A stretch of DNA of 64,000 nt, from contig NZ_JADCDB010000006.1 in NCBI RefSeq assembly GCF_020252395.1, positions 1 to 64,000 of the forward strand. The letters run 5' to 3'. Made by a program: the position numbers and the translations under genes. The notes under the pieces were generated by a model. The model had not been told where the DNA came from. It saw nothing but the letters and a program-made list of their open reading frames with translations, and ran no database searches. Origin of the DNA: Aestuariivirga sp. (GTDB lineage Bacteria; Pseudomonadota; Alphaproteobacteria; Rhizobiales; Aestuariivirgaceae). Shown here piece after piece: positions 23,732-30,338 of this stretch (its first letter is position 1; each line of letters starts with the position of its first letter).

Positions 23732-24512
23732 AGGTCTGTTCCGTGGTCTGGACGAAGCGGGGACTGTTCCAGTGCAGGATTTCAAAGTTTCCGTCGGGGT
23801 GTTCGACGAGGGCCGTGCAGCTTTCCACCCAGTCGCCATCATTCAGATAGTGGATGCCGTCGATCATCCGGTCGTCGGGCGTGTGGATATGGCCGCAGAT
23901 GACGCCCTGGCAATCGCGCGCCCTGGCATCGCGCACCACCGCCTCCTCGAAATGCGAGATGAATTCGACGGCTTTCTTGACCCGGTTCTTGAGATAGGCC
24001 GAGAGTGACCAATAGGGCAGGCGGAAAAAGCGCCGCACCGTGTTGAGGCCCTTGTTGATCTCCATCGACAGCTCGTAGGCCGTGTCGCCCAGCTTCGCGA
24101 GCCAGGGGGCGAAGCGCACAACGCCGTCGAACTTGTCGCCATGAAGAACGAGGTATCGCTTGCCTTTCGCCGTGATGTGGACGGCCTCCTCGAGCACCGC
24201 GACGCGGCCGAAACGCAGATTGAGGAAGTTGCGGAAGTTTTCGTCGTGATTGCCGGGTATGTAAATGAGCTTGGTGCCCTTGCGCGCCTTGCGCAGGAGC
24301 TTCTGGATCACGTCATTGTGCAGCTGGTCCCAGTGCCATGTCTTGCGCAGCGACCAGTTGTCGATGAAGTCGCCCACGATGTAGAGCTGATCGGATTCGG
24401 TTACCCGGAGAAAATCGAGAAGGGCCGCGGTCTGTGCCCGCTTTGTGCCGAGGTGAAGGTCCGAGATGAAGATGGCGCGATAGTGCCGGGGCGGAATGGG
24501 GATGGTCAGCAT
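23688..24512 (-). CDS. plcP: PlcP-type phospholipase C (metallophosphoesterase)
   Basis: Calcineurin-like phosphoesterase of 274 residues. All metal motifs are present: ISDLHLGTK (D-x-H), GDFIDNW (GD-x-x-D), GNHDE, LHGDKFD and CGHIHTPD. It looks like LpxH, but the family with this length beside a GT4 gene corresponds to S. meliloti PlcP, which splits phosphatidylcholine and other phospholipids to diacylglycerol during phosphate limitation. The diacylglycerol would feed the two glycosyltransferases downstream. No clean Pho box was seen before it. LpxH-like UDP-diacylglucosamine hydrolysis is the alternative. Confidence 0.82.
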   Translation of the reverse strand: MLTIPIPPRHYRAIFISDLHLGTKRAQTAALLDFLRVTESDQLYIVGDFIDNWSLRKTWHWDQLHNDVIQKLLRKARKGTKLIYIPGNHDENFRNFLNLRFGRVAVLEEAVHITAKGKRYLVLHGDKFDGVVRFAPWLAKLGDTAYELSMEINKGLNTVRRFFRLPYWSLSAYLKNRVKKAVEFISHFEEAVVRDARARDCQGVICGHIHTPDDRMIDGIHYLNDGDWVESCTALVEHPDGNFEILHWNSPRFVQTTEQTYAHSDRDRRLVPAG

Positions 24513-24676
24513 TTCTCTGCCTTCTGGCCTCTCCGCCCCCTTACGCCTGATTTGTGCAAAGCTTTCGTGACAATCCAGCCTCCAGCCTCGAAGGCACTAT
24601 TCCGGTTGATTGTGACAATGCCTTCGGTTCTAGAAATATGAGTGTAGGCAGTCAGGCGAACCGCGCGGGGTGAGTG

Positions 24677-25111
24677 ATGACCGAGAACGAGACGATCGCA
24701 ACCGTCGAAGTTGCGGCAGAAACGCCGGCCAAGAAGGCCAAGACGAAAGACAAGAGCAAGGCAGAGGACGGGGCCAAACCCAAAGTGAAGGCAAAAGCCC
24801 AGCGCGCCAAGGCTGAAAAGCCCGCCAGGCCGGACCGGGAGTTCGACTTTGTGGGCAAGGTCGAGAGTCTGCGGGTCAAGAGCGGAGCAGGGGCTGAAGG
24901 CTTCGAGTTTGGCCTCAGGGGCCGGCGCGGCAAGCGGCGGGGTTTCCGTTTCGATTCCGCCGATAGCTTTGCGGCCAACGCCATGGCGCTTCTGGTGCTT
25001 GCGGCCCATGCCAGCGGCAGCAGGATCGGCGTGCGCACGGCGGGAGAGCTTGAGGGCGTGCTGATCGTGCGCGAACTCGAAAGCCGGCCCAAGATGGGCA
25101 AGGGCGGCTGA
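24677..25111 (+). CDS. Lysine-rich protein of unknown function
   Basis: Protein of 144 residues with no family recognised. Residues 10-55 are a flexible Lys/Ala/Glu stretch (AKKAKTKDKSKAEDG is typical). A small alpha/beta-looking domain follows, from EFDFVGKVESLRVKSG to the C-terminus. The start at 24677 is the ATG right after a GTG; GGGGTGA is a weak ribosome site. It lies divergent from plcP and tail to tail with ppk2, in the middle of the phosphorus genes. The basic tail could bind nucleic acid or polyphosphate, but this is only suggested by composition. Confidence 0.65.
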   Translation: MTENETIATVEVAAETPAKKAKTKDKSKAEDGAKPKVKAKAQRAKAEKPARPDREFDFVGKVESLRVKSGAGAEGFEFGLRGRRGKRRGFRFDSADSFAANAMALLVLAAHASGSRIGVRTAGELEGVLIVRELESRPKMGKGG

Positions 25112-25315
25112 GGGAGCTCAAGCATCCTGAGGGTGCGGCAGCGGCAAGCCGTTGACCGCCCGGATGGGGCCGGACCGCTTGGTCAGGCCATCGAGACAGA
25201 GGAATATCGTCAGCGCTGGGCACTCGCATACAAGGCAAGGCGGGTGGCGGGCGCGCCGTACTGAAATGCCGCCGCCGGAGCTTGAGTTCCGTCGGCCGCG
25301 CCGCATCAGCTTCGA

Positions 25316-26221
25316 TTAATACTTCGCCGGAACATACATCTCCCGTGGGATCGGCCCGCGTATGTAATCCGGGTTGTGCACGCGGGCCGGCAGCACAACT
25401 TCGGGCCTGACGATCTCCTCATAGGGAAACTGGCTGAGGAGATGCGCGATGCAATTGAGGCGCGCCCGCTTCTTGTCCACCGCCTCGACGACCCACCACG
25501 GCGCTTCGGGGATGTTGGTGTTTTCCAGCATCGCCTCCTTGGCCTTGGTATAGGCCTCCCAGCGCACGCGCGACTGCAGGTCCATTGGGCTCAGCTTCCA
25601 CTGCTTGAGCGGATCGCGGATGCGCATGAGAAAGCGCTTGTGCTGCTCCTCGTCGGTGATCGAGAACCAGTACTTCACCAGCTTGATGCCGGAGCGCACC
25701 AGCATCCGCTCGAACTCGGGGCAGCTGCGGAAGAACTCGGCAACGTCATCCTCAGTGCAGAAGCCCATCACCCGCTCGACGCCGGCCCGGTTGTACCAGG
25801 AGCGGTCGAACAGCACGATCTCGCCCTTGCCGGGCAGATGCGGCGCGTAGCGCTGGAAATACCATTGGCCGCGCTCGCGCTCGGAGGGCGCGGGGAGGGC
25901 GACGACGCGGCAGACGCGCGGGTTCAGCCGCTGGGTGATGCGCTTGATGACGCCGCCCTTGCCGGCGGCATCGCGGCCCTCGAAGATGACCACGACCTTC
26001 TGGCCGGTGGTGGCCACCCAGTCCTGCAGCTTGATGAGTTCGCGCTGCAGGCGGAACAGTTCCTCGTAATAGAAGCGCCGGCCGAGGCCGGCGCTTGCGC
26101 CCTCCTCGATGCCGGCCAGCGCATCCAGCCTTCCGTCATCGAGTTCCTGCTCGAGTTCCTCGTCGAGGCTGTCGAGCCAGTCCTGCCGGATGTATTCCTC
26201 TTCCAGAAGCCGCGAGTTCAT
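25316..26221 (-). CDS. ppk2: Polyphosphate kinase 2
   Basis: PPK2-family kinase of 301 residues, which transfers phosphate between polyphosphate and nucleoside diphosphates (or monophosphates in other classes). It has Walker A FEGRDAAGKGG near residue 80, Walker B-like FDRSWYNRAGVERVMGFC, and the lid region. The one-domain length and RDAAGKGG type fit PPK2 class I, which mostly makes GTP or ATP from polyphosphate. It is 24 nt downstream of the CYTH-CHAD gene on the same strand, so the two are likely one operon. Confidence 0.92.
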   Translation of the reverse strand: MNSRLLEEEYIRQDWLDSLDEELEQELDDGRLDALAGIEEGASAGLGRRFYYEELFRLQRELIKLQDWVATTGQKVVVIFEGRDAAGKGGVIKRITQRLNPRVCRVVALPAPSERERGQWYFQRYAPHLPGKGEIVLFDRSWYNRAGVERVMGFCTEDDVAEFFRSCPEFERMLVRSGIKLVKYWFSITDEEQHKRFLMRIRDPLKQWKLSPMDLQSRVRWEAYTKAKEAMLENTNIPEAPWWVVEAVDKKRARLNCIAHLLSQFPYEEIVRPEVVLPARVHNPDYIRGPIPREMYVPAKY

Positions 26222-26245
26222 GTGCGCTCTCCCTAAGATGACCGC

Positions 26246-27844
26246 TCACGCCCAGAAGGCGCCGGCGCGGCGGAAATTCTTCCATTTCCCTGTCAGATGC
26301 GTGCCGGCAACGAGCGTGGCGTGGCGGTAGAAGCCGAGCAGGTAACCCGCCGCAAACTGCGCCTGGGCATCGGCTGCAAGCTCCAGCGTGCCGATGAAGG
26401 CTTCTGCCGTGGCGGCATCGTTGTGCGCGCCCAGGTCCTCCTGCAGGTCTGCCACCAGGCTCAGGAAATTCTGCTGCTCCTTGTCTTCGCCGAAGAGGGG
26501 GCCGAAGAACTCAACCGCATAGCGTAGGTTTTTAAGCGCGATGCGCAGCTCGTGCCGCTCCCCGTCCGGCATCTCCTGCAGGCGCTTGCCGCGCTTCAAC
26601 ACCCGCCGCCTGAGGCGGTCCAGAACCTCGCCCGCGAAATCGCGTGCTGGCGAGGTAAGAAGGCCCAGATCCTGGGGCCCAAGCGCCGTGCGCCAGCTGC
26701 GCTTCAGGAGGAATGACTGGACGTCGATGACAAAAAGCGAGGCCGCGGTGTCGTCGATCGTCCGGCGCGCCGCGGCATAGTTCTCCACGCGGCGGCGTTC
26801 CACCGCCTCCAGAAGCGGCGCGGCCGCGGCGAGACGCTTCGGCTGGCCGTGAAGCGGTCCGGCCAGGGCGTTTTGGCGGAAAGCGTCGCACTCGCGCGCC
26901 GGCCCGAGGGCCGAGGCAATATTGCGTGCCCGGGCGCGGAGGTCCTCCAGTTCCGGCAGGACAATGCGTTTGCGGAAGATGCCCAGCGCGCTGCGCAGGC
27001 GGCGCAGGGCAACCCGCAGTTGGTGAACCGACTCCGGTGCATCCGAGTCGCGCAGCGACGCCCAGTTGGCGGTGAAATGCGTCAGGCAGCCGGCAATCAC
27101 CGCCGCGATGACATCGTCGAAGCTGGCCGACGGCGCAAGCAGCAGGGGCCTTGCCTTTTGCGGGCGCGCCGCAGCCTGCCCGGCAAGCCGGTAGCCCTTG
27201 CCGGACTTCGGCTCGAAGGCGAGGCTCAGCCCGCAATCCTGAGCCAGTTCACGTGCGAGGCTCAGCAGGTCGGCCGCATTGCCGCGCTTCAGCTCCAGCT
27301 CAACCTCGGTCAATGGCCGGCTCTGGTCATTGGCGAGGACAGCGCCATCGTCGAGCGCGAGTTCGATCTCCGAACGGCCATGGCGGATCATGGCGGTGCG
27401 CCGCTTCACATGGGTCTTGAACACCGGGCCGAGCGGCTGGCCGCCAAGCACGTCTCTCAGCCGGTCGCGAAGGGCAGGCTCGAAAAGCTCGATATTCGCT
27501 TCGCCGTCCGGCGAGCGGATTTCGACCTCGCCGCGCGCGAACAGGTCTTCGGCGGCCTCGCGCCGCCACTTGACGCCGAGCACCGGGATGGACCGCCCCT
27601 TGCGGCGCAGGCGGAGGGTGAGGCCGGCCTGTAGCAGGTCGCGGCGGGGCGTATCAAAATAGATGGACTGCAGCTCACGCTCCGGCGCGAGGGCGGCGCC
27701 CTGCAACTGGCGGGCTGCGAGAACGCGCTCCAACGCCGGCCGGTCTGCCTGGAACTTGACCTCGATTTCGGTGGGAGTGGGCTTGGGCGGCGCATCGGGG
27801 GAAGCCGGGGAGGGCGCAGCCTGCTCCGCCTTTTCGACGCTCAT
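26246..27844 (-). CDS. CYTH-CHAD protein, inorganic triphosphatase-like
   Basis: Two-domain protein of 532 residues. The N-terminal CYTH domain carries the E-x-E-x-K signature in TEIEVKF near residue 26 and makes a tunnel that hydrolyses triphosphates. The C-terminal CHAD domain (about residues 240-520) is helical with repeated basic His/Arg/Lys faces (VHQLRVALRRLRSAL) and binds polyphosphate in studied proteins. It resembles E. coli YgiF in domain order. The start at 27844 follows GAGGAAGG; upstream frame lacks coding character. Pairing with ppk2 supports a polyphosphate role. Confidence 0.88.
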   Translation of the reverse strand: MSVEKAEQAAPSPASPDAPPKPTPTEIEVKFQADRPALERVLAARQLQGAALAPERELQSIYFDTPRRDLLQAGLTLRLRRKGRSIPVLGVKWRREAAEDLFARGEVEIRSPDGEANIELFEPALRDRLRDVLGGQPLGPVFKTHVKRRTAMIRHGRSEIELALDDGAVLANDQSRPLTEVELELKRGNAADLLSLARELAQDCGLSLAFEPKSGKGYRLAGQAAARPQKARPLLLAPSASFDDVIAAVIAGCLTHFTANWASLRDSDAPESVHQLRVALRRLRSALGIFRKRIVLPELEDLRARARNIASALGPARECDAFRQNALAGPLHGQPKRLAAAAPLLEAVERRRVENYAAARRTIDDTAASLFVIDVQSFLLKRSWRTALGPQDLGLLTSPARDFAGEVLDRLRRRVLKRGKRLQEMPDGERHELRIALKNLRYAVEFFGPLFGEDKEQQNFLSLVADLQEDLGAHNDAATAEAFIGTLELAADAQAQFAAGYLLGFYRHATLVAGTHLTGKWKNFRRAGAFWA

Positions 27845-27913
27845 GATCTCTGACCCTTCCTCATGCGCATCCCTTCCATCGTCCCAACGCCCGATATGTG
27901 CCGGGTGTGTGAC

Positions 27914-28048
27914 GCTGGCGCAACGGGCCTTCGAGTGCATCCGCACTCGAGGGCGTAAAGTTGCGCCAGCTTTTGACTCTGGAGCATCTTTCGCTTCGCA
28001 AGCGATTCCACTTGCTCGCACGATGCTCAAGCGCAACGGGCCTTCGAG
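27914..28048. repeat. Compound palindromic intergenic repeat
   Basis: The 250-bp gap between the CYTH-CHAD gene and the tRNA holds nested hairpins. An 11-bp outer stem (GCTGGCGCAAC 27914-27924, GTTGCGCCAGC 27960-27970) encloses an 8-bp stem TCGAGTGC/GCACTCGA (27931-27938, 27943-27950). A hairpin TCGCTT-CGC-AAGCGA lies at 27991-28005 between GAGCATC (27982) and GATGCTC (28022). The 18-mer starting GCGCAACGGGCC occurs exactly at 27918-27935 and 28031-28048. The second part is related to the element at 1377-1417. Confidence 0.65.
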
Positions 28049-28094
28049 CAGAGCAGTCCCGGCCAGCGGATAGAGCCGGTTTTGGCCGATCGAC

Positions 28095-28171
28095 TGGCGG
28101 CCCCGGCAGGATTCGAACCTGCGACCCTCAGTTTAGGAAACTGATGCTCTATCCAGCTGAGCTACGGGACC
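28095..28171 (-). tRNA. tRNA-Arg (anticodon CCT)
   Basis: A 77-nt cloverleaf on the minus strand, with CCA encoded at its 3' end. The acceptor stem pairs GGTCCCG with CGGGGCC. The anticodon stem TCAGT/ACTGA encloses the loop TTCCTAA, giving anticodon CCT for the AGG codon. The T-arm has GGTTCGAATCC. AGG is rare in such a GC-rich genome. tRNA 3' ends are common integration sites, but no integrase is near. Confidence 0.96.
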
Positions 28172-28226
28172 TCGCCAAACGTCTTTGTACCTGTCCGGGG
28201 GCGCTTTGGGAAGCCATCGCGGCCAT

Positions 28227-28258
28227 GGAAAAGGCCCGGCGCCTGGCCGGGCCTTTCC
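28227..28258 (-). terminator. Rho-independent terminator after carD
   Basis: An 11-bp perfect stem, AAAGGCCCGGC at 28230-28240 and its complement at 28246-28256, has a 5-nt loop. Read on the minus strand it ends in TTTTCC. It lies 19 nt beyond the carD stop and before the tRNA, so it should end the carD transcript. Confidence 0.75.
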
Positions 28259-28276
28259 GAACGCGATAAAGATGGA

Positions 28277-29194
28277 TCAGGCGGCCTCGTCGGTGGCCAC
28301 GTCCTCTTCGGGCTTTTCTCCAGCGGCAGGGCGCTTGGCGTTCCTGGCGAGGAACTCCTCAAGCTCCTTTACCGCCTGGTCGTCATCGATCTTCTTCACG
28401 GCGGCGATTTCGCGGGCCATGCGGTCCAGCGCCTGCTCGAAAAGCTGGCGTTCGGAATAGGACTGCTCGGGCTGGCGCTCGGAGCGGTACAGGTCGCGCA
28501 CCACCTCGGCTACGGCCATGATGTCGCCCGAGTTGATCTTCGCATCGTACTCCTGGGCGCGGCGAGACCACATGGTGCGCTTGATGCGGGCGCGGCCCCT
28601 CAGCACCTTCAGTGCCGCCTCGATCTGCGGCTTGTCGGACAGGCGGCGCATGCCCTTCTGTTCGGCACGGCTGGTCGGCACCTTCAGGCGGAGCTTTTCC
28701 TTCGCGAACTCGACGATGTAGAGCTCGAGCTTCACGCCGGCAATTTCCTGCTCCTCGATCATCGAGATCTTGCCCACACCATGGGCGGGATAGACCACCA
28801 GTTCGTTGACCTTGAAGACCAGCTTGCGGGCCACCGGGGTGGCCACCACCGGGGCGGCGGCCGGCTTGTGGGCTGGAGCCGGGGCAGCCTGGGGTGCTGC
28901 GGACTTGGCCGGAGCCGCGGGGGCAGCCGCCTTGGCGGGCCTCCTGGCCTCCGGCGCGGGCTTCGCCGCAGCAGCAGGCTTCACGGCCGCAGCCGGCTTG
29001 GCCGGTGCCTTGGCGGCGGGCTTCACGGCAGCGGGTTTGGCCACAGGCTTGGCGGCGGGCTTCACGGCCTTGGCGTGGGCGGTGGGCTTCTTGGCGGTTG
29101 CAGCCGGCTTCGAAGCCTTCTTGGGGACCGGCTTGGTCTTGGCCTTGGCGGCAGGCTTCTTGGGGGCTGCTGCCTTCGTTTTGCTCTTCGTCAT
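28277..29194 (-). CDS. CarD-family regulator with long basic N-terminal tail
   Basis: RNA-polymerase-binding transcription regulator of 305 residues. The CarD/CdnL domain starts near residue 123 (KLVFKVNELVVYPAHGVGK) with the Tudor-like RNAP-interaction module, followed by the helical DNA-binding part (DYDAKI-type region and RSERQPEQSYSERQLFEQAL). In front is a 122-residue tail of Lys/Ala/Pro repeats (KPAAK-type), like histone H1. Typical alphaproteobacterial CarD proteins are about 170 residues, so the tail is unusual. It stabilises open complexes at rRNA and other promoters in studied species. The tail may bind DNA non-specifically. Confidence 0.88.
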   Translation of the reverse strand: MTKSKTKAAAPKKPAAKAKTKPVPKKASKPAATAKKPTAHAKAVKPAAKPVAKPAAVKPAAKAPAKPAAAVKPAAAAKPAPEARRPAKAAAPAAPAKSAAPQAAPAPAHKPAAAPVVATPVARKLVFKVNELVVYPAHGVGKISMIEEQEIAGVKLELYIVEFAKEKLRLKVPTSRAEQKGMRRLSDKPQIEAALKVLRGRARIKRTMWSRRAQEYDAKINSGDIMAVAEVVRDLYRSERQPEQSYSERQLFEQALDRMAREIAAVKKIDDDQAVKELEEFLARNAKRPAAGEKPEEDVATDEAA

Positions 29195-29618
29195 GTCTCG
29201 TCCTTCGCCCTTTGCCCAATTTTGTTATCGAGTATGCGGTCCGTTGGCGGCGAACGGTGGCACATGCCGCGCGGTCCTTGCGGGCAGCGCAACTTGCCTC
29301 TTCGTCCAGTTCCCATAACCGGTGCCTGTCCGCTCTCCCACCCGAAGGGTGCCCTCAGGCCCCGTTCGCTGTCTGTGGATTGCCGGCACTCGCATAAGAA
29401 AACCCAAGCCCCTGGCCCGGTTTCCTGCATCCAAGTCGAATTACACACTCATGATGGCTTAAATATCACAAGTTTAAGTATTTTTAAAGAGGCAGACGTC
29501 CGTGTACGGCAGAATCTTGCGCGGCATACGGAGGAATCTTGAGGAAAACGGTTAACGGCCAGGCACCGCGCATGCCGGGCCTGCGCCCAAGGCATCGGAA
29601 GGGGCATTCAAGAAGGGC
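29195..29618. other. Intergenic region between carD and fdxA
   Basis: 424 bp with no supported gene. It should carry the carD promoter. The section 29458-29490 is strikingly AT-rich for this genome and contains CTTAAA and TTTAAG half-dyads around TATCACAAG, followed by TATTTTTAAAG. GGTTAACGG at 29550 resembles half of a CtrA site. No clear promoter hexamer pair could be assigned. Confidence 0.5.
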
Positions 29619-29957
29619 TCAGCCGCCCTCGCCGGGATTGGGGGAGAAATACTTATCGAGCTTCCCCTCCACCCCGTCGAACTCCTTGGCGTCCGCCGGA
29701 GCTTCCCGCTTGGTGGTGATGTTGGGCCACTGGGCCGCATATTCGGTGTTGAGCTTCAGCCAGGCTTCGAGGCCGGGCTCGGTATCGGGCTTGATCGCCT
29801 CGGCAGGGCACTCCGGCTCGCAGACGCCGCAATCGATGCATTCGTCCGGGTGGATGACGAGCATGTTCTCGCCCTCGTAGAAGCAGTCCACGGGGCAAAC
29901 TTCGACGCAATCCATATACTTGCATTTGATGCAGTTGTCGGTGACGATATAGGTCAT
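29619..29957 (-). CDS. fdxA: Ferredoxin FdxA, [3Fe-4S][4Fe-4S] type
   Basis: Electron carrier of 112 residues, the usual FdxA length. The first cluster motif ([18 protein letters not shown]) and the second ([12 protein letters not shown]) are intact, followed by the typical alpha-proteobacterial tail with [11 protein letters not shown]. It is 15 nt downstream of the S4-domain gene and probably in one operon with it and the helicase, an order common in Rhizobiales. Confidence 0.93.
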   Translation of the reverse strand: MTYIVTDNCIKCKYMDCVEVCPVDCFYEGENMLVIHPDECIDCGVCEPECPAEAIKPDTEPGLEAWLKLNTEYAAQWPNITTKREAPADAKEFDGVEGKLDKYFSPNPGEGG

Positions 29958-29972
29958 AGGCTCAACCGTTCT

Positions 29973-30338
29973 TTATTCCGAACGTTTTCTAGCAATTTCC
30001 GGCTGTGCTTGCACCAAATTTTGCGGCGTTTCCTCATCCGGAGCGGACATGCCTGATAGGTGGCCCGGCTCGCGGTAGAGCAGGCGGGCCGCTTCGGCGG
30101 GTCCGCGCCGCTCGGCCAGCCCCGCGACGCGCAGAACGCGCACCCTGGAATTGAGCACGATGGTCAGAACGTTGCCGGGCTTCACCCCATGGCCGGGCTT
30201 CAGCGTCTTCTGGCCGTTGAGGCGGACGTGGCCCGACTCGACCAAGCTGGCTGCGGCCTCCCGCGTCTTCACCACCCGGGCGAACCACAGCCACTTGTCG
30301 AGGCGCTGGCGCGCCTGCTGCTTGTCACTTGCCGGCAA
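29973..30338 (-). CDS. S4 RNA-binding domain protein, HslR-like
   Basis: Protein of 121 residues with an S4 domain over residues 10-70 (RLDKWLWFARVVKTREAAASLVESGHVRLNG region). The E. coli relative Hsp15/HslR binds 50S subunits carrying a stuck nascent chain. The start is TTG at 30338, inside the last codons of the helicase gene (14-nt overlap), which suggests translational coupling. The C-terminal 35 residues are variable and charged. Confidence 0.85.
   Translation of the reverse strand: MPASDKQQARQRLDKWLWFARVVKTREAAASLVESGHVRLNGQKTLKPGHGVKPGNVLTIVLNSRVRVLRVAGLAERRGPAEAARLLYREPGHLSGMSAPDEETPQNLVQAQPEIARKRSE

Noticed and set aside
23688-24512. plcP read as LpxH of lipid A synthesis
   Set aside because: Same fold, but longer and placed with an Agt-like glycosyltransferase and away from lpx genes; PlcP fits better, although LpxH-like activity is not excluded.
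24554-24618. GTGACAA at 24567 and 24612 as a Pho box for plcP
   Set aside because: The two copies are 45 bp apart, and neither has a partner 7-mer at 11-bp period; only single half-sites are seen.
28095-28171. tRNA-Arg as an integration site of a genomic island
   Set aside because: No integrase, no direct repeat of the tRNA end, and flanking genes have normal composition.
29458-29490. AT-rich patch as a replication origin or CtrA site
   Set aside because: No DnaA boxes and the TTAA spacing does not fit TTAA-N7-TTAA; probably only promoter-type DNA.
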